Shown here piece after piece: positions 13,290 to 25,126 of a stretch of DNA of 64,000 bases. Origin of the DNA: Apostichopus japonicus (Eukaryota > Echinodermata > Holothuroidea > Aspidochirotida > Stichopodidae); NCBI RefSeq assembly GCF_037975245.1, contig NC_092577.1:7409001-7473000 (forward strand), given 5' to 3'. The notes beneath the pieces are model-generated. The model had not been told where the DNA came from, ran no database searches, and saw only the letters and a program-made list of their open reading frames with translations. The position numbers and the translations under genes are program-made. Each line of letters opens with the position of its first letter. Positions within the stretch are counted from its first letter, which is position 1.

Positions 13290-14671
13290 GTATAATGGGT
13301 TGATTGGCATACATGGTATGTATTTGGGTTGATTGGCATACATGGTATGTATAATGAGTGGATTGGCATACATGGTATGTATAATGGGTGGATTGGCATA
13401 CACGGTATGTATAATGGGTTGATTGGCATACATGGTATGTATAATGGGTTGATTGGAATACATGGCATACTGATAATGGGTTGATTGGCATACATAGTAT
13501 GTATGATGGGTTGATTGGAATACATGGTATGTATAATGGGTGGATTGGCATACATGGTATGTAAAATGGGTTGATTGGCATACACGGTATGTATAATGGG
13601 TTGATTGGTATACATGGTATGTATAATGGGTTGACTGGCATACATGGTATGTATAATGGGTTGTTTGGCATACATGGTATGTAAAATGGGTTGATTGGTA
13701 TACATGGTATGTATAATGGGTTGATTGGAATACATGGTATGTATAATGGGTTGTTTGGCATACATGGTATGTATAATGGGTTGTTTGGCATACATGGTAT
13801 GTATAATGGGTTGTTTGGCATACATGGTATGTATAATGGGTTGATTGGCATACATGGTATACTGATAATGGTTGATTGGCATACATGGTATGTATGATGG
13901 GTTGATTGGTATACACGGTATGTATAATGGGTTGATTGGCATACATGGTATGTATATGGATTGATTGGAATAAGTGGATGTATAATGGGTTGATTGGCAT
14001 ACATGGTATACTGATAATGGGTTGATTGGCATACATGGTATGTATGATGGGTTGATTGGTATACATGGTATGTATAATGAGTTGATTGGCATACATGGTA
14101 TGTATGATGGGTTGATTGGTATACATGGTATGTATAATGAGTGGATTGGTATACATGGTATGTATAATGGGTTGATTGGTATACATGGTATGTATAATGG
14201 GTTGACTGGCATACGCGGTATGTATAATGAGTTGATTGGCATGCACAGTATGTATAATGGGTTGATTGGCATACACGGTATGTATAATGGGTTGACTGGC
14301 ATACATGGTATGTATAATGGGTTGTGTGGCATACATGGTATGTATAATGGGTTGATTGGTATACATGGTATGTATAATGGGTTGATTGGCATACATGGTA
14401 TGTATAATGGTTTGATTGGTATACATGGTATGTATGATGGGTTGATTGGTATACATAGTATGTATAATGGGTTGATTGGCATACATGGTATGTATAATGG
14501 GTGGATTGGCATACATTGTATGTTTAATGGGTTGATTGGCATACATGGTATGTATAATGGGTTGATTGGCATACATGGTATGTATGATGGGTGGATTGGC
14601 ATACATGGAATGTATAATGGGTGGATTCTCATACATGGTATGTATAATGGGTTGATTGGTATTGATTGGTA
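13290..14671. repeat. 30-bp minisatellite, about 46 copies
   Basis: The unit has a strict 30-bp period and reads GGGTTGATTGGCATACATGG followed by TATGTATAAT. Because 30 is a multiple of three and the unit lacks stops in several frames, long decapeptide-repeat frames appear on both strands; these are artefacts of the repeat. Each unit contains ATACAT-GGT-ATGTAT, a 6-bp stem with a 3-nt loop. Variants (GTTTGG, GACTGG, a TACTGATAATGG junction near 13470, 13861 and 14008) recur in blocks, which points to segmental duplication within the array. Confidence 0.95.
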
Positions 14672-15346
14672 ATATTGTAACTGAAACTCTCCGATTCTTG
14701 CCATACACCGGACCGGCATCACTTTACAAACGTAAGAGATGCCTTGGCCCTTGTGCATTGAATCTTAGCTGTTGATTTCCGTTAATTTTAGTTTTCGTTA
14801 TTCTTTGTTTCTGTTTATACTTTTCTATGTTTTTTTTCTGGTCATATTTCTGCATTACTATATATGGTTGTATTTCGAATTCTATCAAAACTGCTGTAGT
14901 ACTATGTTGGTCTTCGTAATACATAGAAATAATGTTGGTTGTGTTATAAACAATGCTTCCTCAAACGGCTGAGTAATAAATATATTTTAATGAACTATGA
15001 ATGGTGTATAGGGCCAGGGACTGTACACTTCGGTTCTGTCCATGACGTAGGCCCAACCTCACCAATTCATATTTGCCTTTATATACAGAAAATTAACTGA
15101 AAATACAATGAATTTCAAGGACGGTTAGTTAAGGCTAATTATGTATTATTACTCTCTCATGTTTATGTATATAATTTCTCATGAAATGCTGATTATTTTG
15201 TGTGTAACATTTTAAACTTAAATCCTCTTTTCGTTTGTTTATCATTCCCAGCTAGTTTTTGGTTGTTCATTTATACTTGTATAATTAAGCTTTATGTAAA
15301 ACATAATCCAGCTGAACTTAATCGTGTGAGTTGTTGTAGTTTTTTT
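14672..15346. other. no gene recognised
   Basis: AT-rich sequence between two tandem arrays. It contains T-rich tracts near 14820-14870 but no coding or RNA feature I can support. Confidence 0.5.
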
Positions 15347-15371
15347 ATTCCTTGCCGAAGGCCGAAGGAAT
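15347..15371. repeat. inverted repeat at the array's left edge
   Basis: ATTCCTT (15347-15353) and AAGGAAT (15365-15371) are reverse complements around a GCCGAAGGCCG loop. It immediately precedes the array at 15418-16000 and may be the end of the same dispersed repeat. Confidence 0.55.
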
Positions 15372-15417
15372 CTATGCAATGGTGATGGCGTGTGTGTGGG
15401 TGTATGCGTGTGTGTGA

Positions 15418-16000
15418 ATGTGACATTTTGGATCGAAAACACAATCTCAAACATCAAAGATGCTTGAACTTCAAACTTGGTGTGTGGGTAGCCCTTTGTG
15501 AGTAAATGCTTTCTATTTTTTATGGAGGTCAAGGGTCATTTGAGAGATCACCAGAGGTCATAGGCGAAGACAATTGTAAACACTGTATCTCAAGAAGTAA
15601 AAAAAAATGCTTGAACTCTTAACTTAGACTGTTAATTGACCTAGAATAGCAAATCATCTCTATTGTTTTTCATGGAGGTCAAAGGTAATTTGGTGTCACC
15701 AGAGGTCAAATGCTGTAAACCATGTAAAAACGATATCTCAAGATGTGAAAGTTGCTAACCATAAACTTAGTATTTTGGTAGTTCTTAGTAATTAATTGTT
15801 CTCAATTCATTTATGGAGGTCAAAGGTCATTTTGGGTCACCAGAGGTCAAATGCTGCAAACATTTTAAACAGGATATCTCAAGAAGTGAAAGTTACTTGA
15901 ATTTTAAACTTTGTTTTTTGGTAGACCTTGGTGAGCAGATGCTCCCTTTTGGTTTTCATGGAGGTCAAAGGTCGTTGAATGTAAATTGTTGGTTACAGTC
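15418..16000. repeat. diverged tandem repeat (~145 bp, four copies)
   Basis: Successive units share TATGGAGGTCAAAGGTCATT, then CACCAGAGGTCA, then a 'cgatatctcaagaagtgaa' phrase. The GGAGGTC anchors fall at about 15524, 15674, 15815 and 15960 (spacing 150, 141, 145). Each unit carries an AGGTCA-N-AGGTCA-like direct repeat with one-base spacing: 15526-15538, 15676-15688, 15817-15829 and 15962-15974. The units are well diverged, so the array is old. No coding role is evident. Confidence 0.8.
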
Positions 16001-18876
16001 AGAATAAATCTAATTGTGCAGAAGTGAAGTTTGTTTGACCTTCGACCCTCTTTGCATAGGTACGCATTACTCACTTGACTTTCTGGTTTACATTGCGTTT
16101 ATAGTTGAACAATTAAACTAAGTATGTTGTACTACTACTCGGTATGTAGAGTACTGGTTATAATTGAAATCCAAACCATGCTTCCTATGAGTGTATATTT
16201 TTTATCATCAAACAGTATATTGCTCCCAAATTTCTCAAAGAACAGTTTGTTATTCAACTGTTGACTTACCCTTCTCGTCTCCTTCAGGCATGGAACGACT
16301 TGACTGTTTGTTTGATGTTGTTAGTATTTGCATACAATGTTAATAGTTGTACAAGGTTTCCACAGTACACAGTAAGCCTACAGTATATTTCACTCGATGT
16401 AAGATGGAACATGTGACCCACAGCATGGAGACATGTCACGTGCTCTGTAACATCACAACTGTTTATCACTAAACAGGATATGATTGTCACATTGTAATGT
16501 CTTCAAGTTTCGTGGAAAACAACTAGTGATGGGAGGGGGTGAGGTGTGATGGTTATAAACGGTCTCTGTTCTATATCTTCTAACATTCAGCGCATAGCCC
16601 TGTACACGCAGTAGTTTAGTATCATGGAGTTTGGCGTTGTGGAGTGTTCTTGAGACGTTATAATTATTAATAACCCAAATTAAAGGTGATATTCGTTGCA
16701 CCGACAGGCTGAATATATTGAGTGTCAATGTAAGGTGTGTGAGTCGGGAGGGGTGGCTGGATGGGAGGGGGTGCATTATCACATCTTCCACAGTTCACTT
16801 GTAAGATCAAGACACAGTTTGTGGCATTCTTCAGTGTCGACGACATCAGCTCCATCTGCAATTGTACTTTTAGACATTACTGGGTCATTCAGCTGGATCC
16901 TTTGTTAGCGAAACAATACGATTTAATCAAACGATCGTTTTTTAATTAAATTCATATTCTCAGTTTACGTTATGTGTCGACATTTCTAGGTACACGTGAA
17001 ACATTCATGATAAACGTTACAATTTCGATATAGCGTCGCAAGTTTGAGATATCAGTCTAAATTGTTCTATATACAAAAAAATCAAATATCAGAAATAAAA
17101 CCACACAATTGCAACATGTAAGTCGTTTTCTCCCTCCCCTGCCCTCCATTGTGGTACAAGTTTAGTGTCTGTACAGAATAGTTAATTACATGATTTTGTA
17201 TTAACGTTATATTTTCGTATTGAGAGTTAGCAAAAGTGCTTATTTTACACTGAAGTTTAGTTGCCGCCCAGCGTATGTGACTACTCTTGTAGAAAAGAGT
17301 TCTCTCCACAGCATTGTAACAAGAGCTCAGTAAAGAATGTCATACACAGCTGACCGCAACACTTGACAAATACGCCTTATTGAGCATCGATTGGTCGTTG
17401 ATTTTCAGTAGGCTTACAGCTGTTACGTTGTTACGCTTGGCTTGTGACTTGAGTTACAATAAAATCAAATGACTTGAGCGAAAGATTTGTGAGTTTACTG
17501 AAAATCATTGGCTTGGAAAACAATGTGATAAACTCAACTCAAATTTCAGCTAACAGTAAAATTTAAATCAATAAAGTGTCATCCATTGTAACTTGACGAT
17601 AAATTATTAAAGCAACAAATGTTTTTTCAGCAGCATATTCCCGGCAGTGATTTCCAGAAAGAAAACGAAACCTGTTTTCACTTGTTAAATATCAGAACAT
17701 GAGCAAAGGGGTATTTTCAAACAGGGCTTCCCGTTTTGTATTTGTATTTGTGTTTGTTTTCCTTCTTAATATGAATATCCTTCTTTTCGTATCTATCGTT
17801 ATCATAAACTTATTATATTTATATTAACATATTTTGTGCGCATTTTACCTATCTTTCGTTATCAGGAACTAACTTGCCTATAGTTATCGTTATTTACTGA
17901 GCCTGCACCACAAACTAAATTTAGAACGTACTTTACTACCGTTGTATGACAGTCACTGTTTACACAACAAACAAATATAAAGATGATAAGACGTGTACCC
18001 GTGGTATCGTATAATTGTTTCATAGTTAGTTGATATTTTTATTATTTTGATATATGACTAGATATCTTTACAGATTGAAGATAAGATGCTTCACTTCCAT
18101 TACGTATTAAATCAACTGGTTTAAAAAAAAATGGATAAGGAAGATGTATTTTTTCTCATTGGGAAAAGGGGAACATATTCTAGATGCGTCCCGATCAACT
18201 TTATAGGGCAGCTTAAAAGGACCATGCAGATAAAAAATATCTTCTCCCCAATACATTGGCCTTTCTAGAACAAATGACATTCCGGAGCTAACAGCATCGA
18301 TTAGTTTCATTCTAGTCATCTAAACGGCATATGACACAGACTTTTATACACCCAAGCAGCATAAGTCACATACACAGATGAACACATGTTCCGGACGTGA
18401 CAGAGAATATCCAGTCCTGGACACTGATTGGTAAATTTGAACAACATGTTAACGTTACTGTATCCTCGTCATAGAAATTCAACTAGGAAGAACGCACAGT
18501 TGATCGCCATTAAGAAGTGAAACCTTGAAAAAAGTGAGGGCCCTTTGTGATGTACGGCAAAAAGTCGGATCATCAGTCTTCACATATACATTGTGCATTC
18601 GAGTTTGAAACTGAATTTGATTAAACCCGCTTTTCTCAAAGTATAGGTGTACTTTTCACAACAGAGACATGTTATGGCGACCAGAGTGGTAAGTACTATA
18701 CTCCTGATTTAAGAACCAACCTTTTTTCTCGCCTCTATAATGACTCGAGTAAGTGGAGTAAGTTGTGCAACTTTCAATGCTGGAAAGTGTCATTTCCGGT
18801 ATCTGAGAGGCACATGGCCAAAATTTGTTTTGCTTGTATTAGTTTAGTGCTCCACTCAAATATTGACATAGCTAGT
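16001..18876. other. no gene recognised
   Basis: Non-coding AT-rich DNA. Open frames near 16450-16950 overlap each other on both strands and show no domain or splice evidence. I see no mobile-element ends in this stretch. Confidence 0.45.
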
Positions 18877-20585
18877 CAGGCGCGTATCCAGGGGGGAGTT
18901 GGGGGCGCGCGCCCCCCGGGTAAGAAAAAGGGGAGAGAAAAAAGAGGTGGAAAAGAGGAGGAAGGGAAAGGAAAAAGGAGAAAAGGAGGGAGTAAAAAAA
19001 ACGCGAAGACACCGGGAAGAGAAAGAGGAACAGTGACATCATTGCAGCGCTGATCCCTTTTATATACACAGGGTAGCCAGTGACGGATCAATGATTTCGT
19101 AAGGGTGTGACTCACCCTACCCCTTACACCGACAACTCCATTTTTTGACGTTTCCATTTTCCTCTCTCACTCATGATCTATATATAAACTATATGTGGTC
19201 TATCATAACGCGTGTGTGAGCATATACGCCTTAAACAATTGTAGAATTGTGCTATGAAACTGTGGCTGGTCTCGAACTCGACCGTGTCGTCGGGGAACAT
19301 GACGCATTTTGGGAAGGGGCGAACGCCCGCCCCCCCCCCATTCAGCATAATTTTTTAATGATATCTCTAGTAATTTTCAAATAGAAAGTGCTTAGATGCA
19401 ACTTGCATGGGCCTGGGAAGTGTCATTTTCAGGGATCTGGGAGACATTTTCGGCCAAAATTTTCTTGTACGCTTCGCGCCAACCTATGGTGGCGCTACGC
19501 TTAGATAATTTGCCTACAGGCTTCGCCCCTCCCATGGCAAATTCCTCGCTACGCGCATGTTCGAATTTTTAAAGCAAACAGCAAATATTACATCATATCA
19601 GTGAGCATGAAATGGCGTTCCATTATGAAAAGCCTCAAAACTGTCCGACTTGCCTGAAAAAAATAACCAAACATTTTCGCGCGCTTCGCGCGAGTTAAAC
19701 ATGTTAATATCATTTTCATATAAGCAAGCATCGGTTATTACATCGCATGCCATCGTGTACCGTACGGTCCGCTAAAATTGCGCAGTAAACCGTGGGATGC
19801 TAATGTAAACAACGAAATGTCTTATGTAGATAGAGAAAAAGCATGGAGGTCCAATTATGTCAAAACTCTTTTACATTAGTAATTGCAAATTAGGGGCTGC
19901 ACCCCTCCCGCCTCCTACGCCTATGTGTGTAGTGTTCGGTCTCGGAAATATCTGCTAGTTTTTCATTTCCTTTAACCAAGTTTTATAATAGCCGTTATAA
20001 GAGGTTTTAATATTTGAACACCAATAAATTAACTGTGTCTGAATTTTCGAAAATTTCTGACCAAAATTCTGCATCACACTTCCCTCTACTCGTGCAATTT
20101 TTACCAGTCTGTTCGGGTTTGAAGGAAGTTTTCCTATATTGGTTGTCCATAGAGGAAATTTTATACAACATTATCGGTATGTTTTGAAGTGAGTTTATTC
20201 ACGAGAAATGTGAATTTCAAATTCTCAACAAATAATGGGCTTAAAAGCTTTGAAAGTGGGGCTGACGGGTATTGTGGGCCGCGACGTAGAAAGCAAAAGC
20301 AATGACCCACAGGAGATGCGATGAGGTCGAACATGATGTGTGCCGGGTTGACAATCTTCAAAAAGGTTATGGATGGAAAAAAAAAAACTATTAGGAAATA
20401 CTTGGTTCTCAGGCAAAAAATGTACATCTGGTTGCTCATTTCAAGCCCGAGAAGTGCCGTTTCCGGTGATCTGGGTGGTATCAAAACCAGAAATTTTCTT
20501 GTACGCTGCGCGCCAACCGATGGTGGCGCTCCGCTTAGATAGTAATTCGCGCCCCCCGGGTTAGCAAATTCTGGATACGCGCCTG
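18877..20585. mobile_element. 1.7-kb element with perfect 15-bp inverted ends
   Basis: The left end CAGGCGCGTATCCAG (18877-18891) and the right end CTGGATACGCGCCTG (20571-20585) are exact reverse complements. The GC-rich inner borders (around CGCGCCCCCCGGG) are also inverted copies. CTAGT flanks both sides directly (18872-18876 and 20586-20590), a possible 5-bp target duplication. Two core motifs of the MITE family A type occur inside (19467-19508 and 20501-20543), so the element is probably composite, with older insertions nested in it. A purine-rich tract runs from 18915 to 19030. No transposase is present. Confidence 0.65.
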
Positions 20586-22109
20586 CTAGTTGTCCCTAAA
20601 GCATGCCGTGAAAAGCAACCCTCCCTCCTCCCCGCCCTTTTCCCACACACGCCTACTTGTGTACAACACTTCCATATTATTGAATTGTTAGTGATAACCC
20701 CAGGACATCATAACCGTCATCCCATGTTATTCTGGTTTCTGGATCTATCGTTATGGATACAGTTTTAAGTAAAATGAGGTGTTAACATTTTTAAAATTAG
20801 GCTTGAGTTATATCGCATCCGAACGAATAGCCGTAGTCGGTCTAGGAGCCTAGGCTAGCTATACTCAGGGACCAATGAATAACAATGCAGCAGCTGAGCA
20901 GACGACACTAGTAAAGAAATGAGCTTCATGTAATTACTTTTCCTATCACTTGCTAAGAATTACCTGTGAAACTACAGTCCACTGCCACATTTTTGGCACC
21001 CAAATGGGGCACTTATCACTTTAGTTATGTCAAAGACGTAGTGTTTGTACTACGCGCCGGTACTTTCTTGTCGTACAAGCAAAGCGCCACCAGTTGGATG
21101 GGTGGTTTCAGTACATATCGCATGTCATTCTCCTTACTTAAATTTCTATGATACTCGATTAGTTACCGACATTTTACGAACATACGGTGATTTACACCAA
21201 AGGTCTAATGCACGACTATTCTAACGAATACAATGTAGGTCTAGTCTCTCATTGCACTGTAACAATCGCCTGTCTATAAAACACTGATTGGTCGATTTCC
21301 TGGCCCTGGTTCATCATCCAAAACACGTAATATACGCCATATACGTACGGAGCCGCTAGCTGTGGAAACTAACTATGACTTTGTAATAATAATGCCATGA
21401 CATTAACGGCTTGATATTCGTGCCCGAGATCACCAAATAACACCGAGTCGTAGAGGATAAATACATATATTTCTTTACGTGTGCGGAATTAACTGTTCGC
21501 CGCCACAATTCTTTGCAAATCTGAGTCTGGATTTTTTCTAGCCTAGCCAACCTCCGAATTTGAGATTGCTCTGAAGAATGTATGTTGAGCTGGCATTCAC
21601 CAGCCAGCCATGTAGATGATTGAGCGGGCGAGTCACCCCAATATTGTAGCGCGCATGCGCTCTGCAATAAATATGACTCTACCCCTGTACTTCCATCAGG
21701 GGTCCTCTGATGGTCAACTAAACACCACTCCTGTGGCCCGTTCCAACCTCGCAACTCATTATGCAAAATACATAATTCACTGTTTCGCGGCCAGTTTTAA
21801 AGTGATGCAGTTTAATATGTATTTATTTTTTTATGTGGAAATTAAGGAAATAAATATTTGTTTGTCATATCACTATTTTAATACAAGAGGCTTAATTGAA
21901 GGATGATTATATGGAAATGTTGTTGAACATTAAAACACACTGCTGACAGTCCAGGTTGAACGTCTCTAACACTTTTACTTTCATAGAAATGAATAAAACT
22001 AAACAAGTGAATTCCATGAATTAATGTGACCTTACAATGTACTTTAGACTGTTAGTTCCTCAGATACAACTCAAAACTCATTGGAAAACAACACTTTGAT
22101 AGCTTAAAA
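20586..22109. other. no gene recognised; CpG-rich patch
   Basis: Mostly non-coding. The 21280-21770 part is less AT-rich and holds a 136-codon minus-strand frame (21356-21766) with no recognisable domain. A GCGCATGCGC palindrome lies at 21651-21660, with an ATTGG box near 21286. It could be a promoter or first-exon region, but nothing confirms this. Confidence 0.35.
21650..21661. promoter_or_regulatory. NRF-1-like palindrome
   Basis: GCGCATGCGC is the core of the animal NRF-1 consensus (YGCGCAYGCGCR). It is unusual in this AT-rich DNA. A single site is weak evidence for a promoter. Confidence 0.2.
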
Positions 22110-22700
22110 AGGCTATGTCTACCCAAGATTACAATAAGGGATATTTCTACCCTATAGCCTATTACAACAATGGATATGTCTGCCCTAGTATTCAATAAGG
22201 GATATGTCTACCATAGATTACAATAAGGGATATGTCTACCCTAGTATTCAATAAGGGATATGTTTACCCTAGATTATAATAAGGGATATGTTTACCCTAC
22301 ATTACAATAAGGGATATGTCTATCCTAGATTAAAATAAGGCATAAATGGAACCTAGATTACAAAAATGGATATGTTTACCCTAGATTACAATAAGGGATA
22401 TGTGTACCCTAGATTCCAATAAGGGATACGTGTACCCTATATTCCAATAAGGGATATGTCTACCCTACATGGTAATAAGGGATATGTCTACCCTACATTA
22501 CAATAAGGGATACGTCTACCCTACATTACAATAAGGGATACGTCTACCCTACATTATAATAAGGGATATGTCTACCCTGGATTGCAATAAGGGATATGTC
22601 TACCCTACATTACAATAAGGGATATGTCTACACTAGATTACAATAAGGCATATATGTACCCTAAATTACTATAAGGGATATCTTTACCCTAAATTTCAAA
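22110..22700. repeat. 28-bp minisatellite, about 21 copies
   Basis: The unit reads ACAATAAGGGATATGTCTAC followed by CCTACATT, with variants such as CTAGATT and GTGTACC. It lies about 900 bp downstream of the NACHT exon, in that gene's direction of transcription, and so would be intronic or 3' flanking. Confidence 0.9.
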
Positions 22701-23606
22701 TTCTGCCTATAGTTACCCTTTAAGACAATATTTTACTGATAAGGTATACATAAGCCTGTTTTACCGCCATGCAGTGTCCAATACGTTGATAGGAACACCC
22801 TTCGTCAAGAAAACACTCATTTCGAAATGTATAAAACTATATACCCATCAACCTTCCTGCAGCGTCAATTTCAACATATCCATACGAAAACCGAATAAAT
22901 CGTGGAATCAATCTACACCGTTACTTTGTTCTTTGTGATTGAGTGTTGTATAGCATTTCAGTTTAGATCATTCTTTTCACCTTTATGACAGGTTTCACAT
23001 AACTACCGGTGAATGGTACGGTATTGAATTTTATGTTCCTTTCCACGTTTTGTGAAGGCCATGTTGAGAAGTGAATAAAGCAAATTGTTGTACGGGCTTG
23101 TGTAGATTCGATCAGTAATCTCTCAGTTGTGGCGTTTATTGCATTAACTCTTTAACCCTCTGGAGTTTACAGTTTGGGTTTCTTTACATATTTTAGAGAT
23201 CTGAATCGTGTATTTACGAACGGATGGAACGTTGTCTGTCTAAATTATCTGAGACATTTATATCAGTAGACTTAATTCTTGAACTATCTTTGCTTATACT
23301 TCCTATGGGTTTGAATGATATCTCATAACGAAACAGTCATCGATGAAACAAGATTTATTGATATAAAACAATACATTGATAATTTGTGATTTTCTCTTGG
23401 CGGGCTGTGTAGTTTAATGTAATATACATTTATTTAGATTTGTTTGTCGCTGAATTTAATGTAAACATTCATGAAGTCGATTTTTTTCTAATTATGTTTT
23501 TGATATTGATTTTTTGTATATTTAGTTAATCAGTCAACATCATATTCTTTTTGATATAGTTGACAGAAACTAACGTAACAAAACTGTTTTCGATGAACAT
23601 ACTTAC
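22701..23606. other. sequence downstream of the NACHT exon
   Basis: AT-rich. The NACHT frame reads on past the predicted donor to a TAA-complement stop at 23526, but that extension looks intronic. I found no leucine-rich-repeat exon here. Confidence 0.5.
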
Positions 23607-25126
23607 ATCAAATCTAGATGCAATCTCCAAGAGCTGGATGGTGGATCTCCGAAGAAGCTTGCTGTCGTTGTATCTGATCTTAACTTGCTCTGAACACAGA
23701 TCCCTGACGGTGTCCTTGATTCCATCTACCTCACCAGTTTGTTCCAGGATGCAGAGGATGGCAAACTTATCACCGTCTTTCCTGCTCTTCAAGTATTCTA
23801 TTATTCTCTTCCCAACTGCTGAGCTAATCCCACAGGTGAATCTATAGAGGTACTGAAGATTAAATGGATCCACTTTATCAAGAACATTCTTCAGCTCAGA
23901 TGCGTTTCTTGTAGCAGCTACAACTTCTACCAGTCTAAAAGACGCAAACCATTCACAGAATAGTTGATGGTAGAACCTTACTTCAGTCCTTGTCTGTATG
24001 TCTGTAGCAGAAGTCTGTTCGTTTGTCACAGCAGACACTTCTTCCTCTACCAAGATACCAACTGCAATATAATGTTGACAAAACCCTTGACCTAGTCGTG
24101 TACAGAGTCCATCTTTACGCCATGATAACTGTTGGTTTTCACCGCAGAGACCTTCAAATGCTACTTTACTAAGTTCCTTGTATTTGACAGCATACTCAAT
24201 ATGATACGCCTTTGCACTTTTAGCCAATGATTTGTTACTAAGATGACTATGGAAGCATTGGATCATGTAACTAAAGAACTCAGTCACTGACTTGAATTTC
24301 TGAAAATGTGTCTTTTCGTGTGTCATGTGAGAAAACATGACAAAGATCAGAGGAACTTGACATAAGTCATCCAGGATCGGGTTTGCTTGTAAAGCGCGCT
24401 TAATTATAGCAACGCTTTCGTCATCTTCCCCAGTAACAGCCTTGCGAATGTACTGGTCACGTGCTTTTGCGTCAAAACCAACTAACCGCACTCTCTTTGT
24501 GTTTGCTTTGTCATAGTCCTTCGGAAGATATCTGGTTGTCAGGGTAACATCAATATTCCCAAGCAGATTGCTGGTAATGATACGTCCTACGTCACTTCCG
24601 GTAGCTCCATCCCTATCAGGAAACTCATCATACCCGTCCAGGAGTACCTTAACAGAAGAACAGCTTTCAATGATATCTTTAATATCAGAAGATTTGATTC
24701 GAGGATCGCTAGGTGCTAAGAACAGCTTAATTGCTTGATAGATAGATATCTTGCTGTTCAGTTGCCTCAACCGGAGAAGAATTAGAATCTCTACGTCTTT
24801 AAAAGGTGAATCCTTTACACCATTGCACCAATCATAGGCGAGCTGTAGGGTCACTGTTGACTTACCATACCCGGCTTCTGCTTCTATGATGCGCCGTTTG
24901 GCTTTCATACGAGGGTCTGTGAAGATATCTTTGTACGAGTCCACACGTACCCATGTTCCTTCTTTCTCCTTCGTCGCTCCTTCAACAATGTAGATTTCTG
25001 TACCGCCTTCAACAAATACCTTGTCTACACAATATAGTCTGTCCTTGATGTACGGTATGGGCTGGATTGCGTCATATTGTAGTTTATACCTTCTCTTCAG
25101 AGAACTGATGAGTATGGCCTTTTTGT
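23607..25126 (-). CDS. NACHT-domain exon of an NLR-type immune receptor
   Basis: This is an internal exon of an NLR-like cytosolic sensor, a STAND ATPase that oligomerises on nucleotide exchange. The minus-strand frame starts after an acceptor (TTTTTTTCCAG, 25127-25137; phase 1) and ends at a consensus donor, GAT|GTAAGT (phase 0); 1520 bp is 2 plus 506 codons, which fits. The N-terminal part (about codons 1-60) has the YDAIQPIPYIKDRLYCVD stretch that, from memory, precedes NACHT in invertebrate deuterostome NLRs. Walker A is AEAGYGKST (about codons 82-90), Walker B is VLLDGYDEF and sensor 1 is TTRYLP; winged-helix-like sequence follows. Neither an upstream effector exon (Death, CARD) nor downstream LRR exons were identified. 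The frame is intact with no internal stop. The partner exons may be distant, or the gene may be a fragment. Confidence 0.88.

Noticed and set aside
13195-14758. Long minus-strand open frames (up to about 490 codons) with Pro/Tyr/Ile decapeptide repeats
   Set aside because: They exist in several frames on both strands only because the minisatellite period is 30 bp; no start, splice or domain evidence.
18763-19157. Lys/Glu/Gly-rich and Phe/Pro-rich frames on opposite strands
   Set aside because: Both are readings of the purine-rich tract inside the mobile element at 18877-20585.
21356-21766. 136-codon minus-strand frame
   Set aside because: No domain, splice or homology evidence by eye; composition is slightly GC-richer but that alone does not make a gene.
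23526-23606. C-terminal extension of the NACHT frame to the next stop
   Set aside because: A consensus donor (GAT|GTAAGT) at 23607/23606 and the AT-rich composition beyond it indicate intron.
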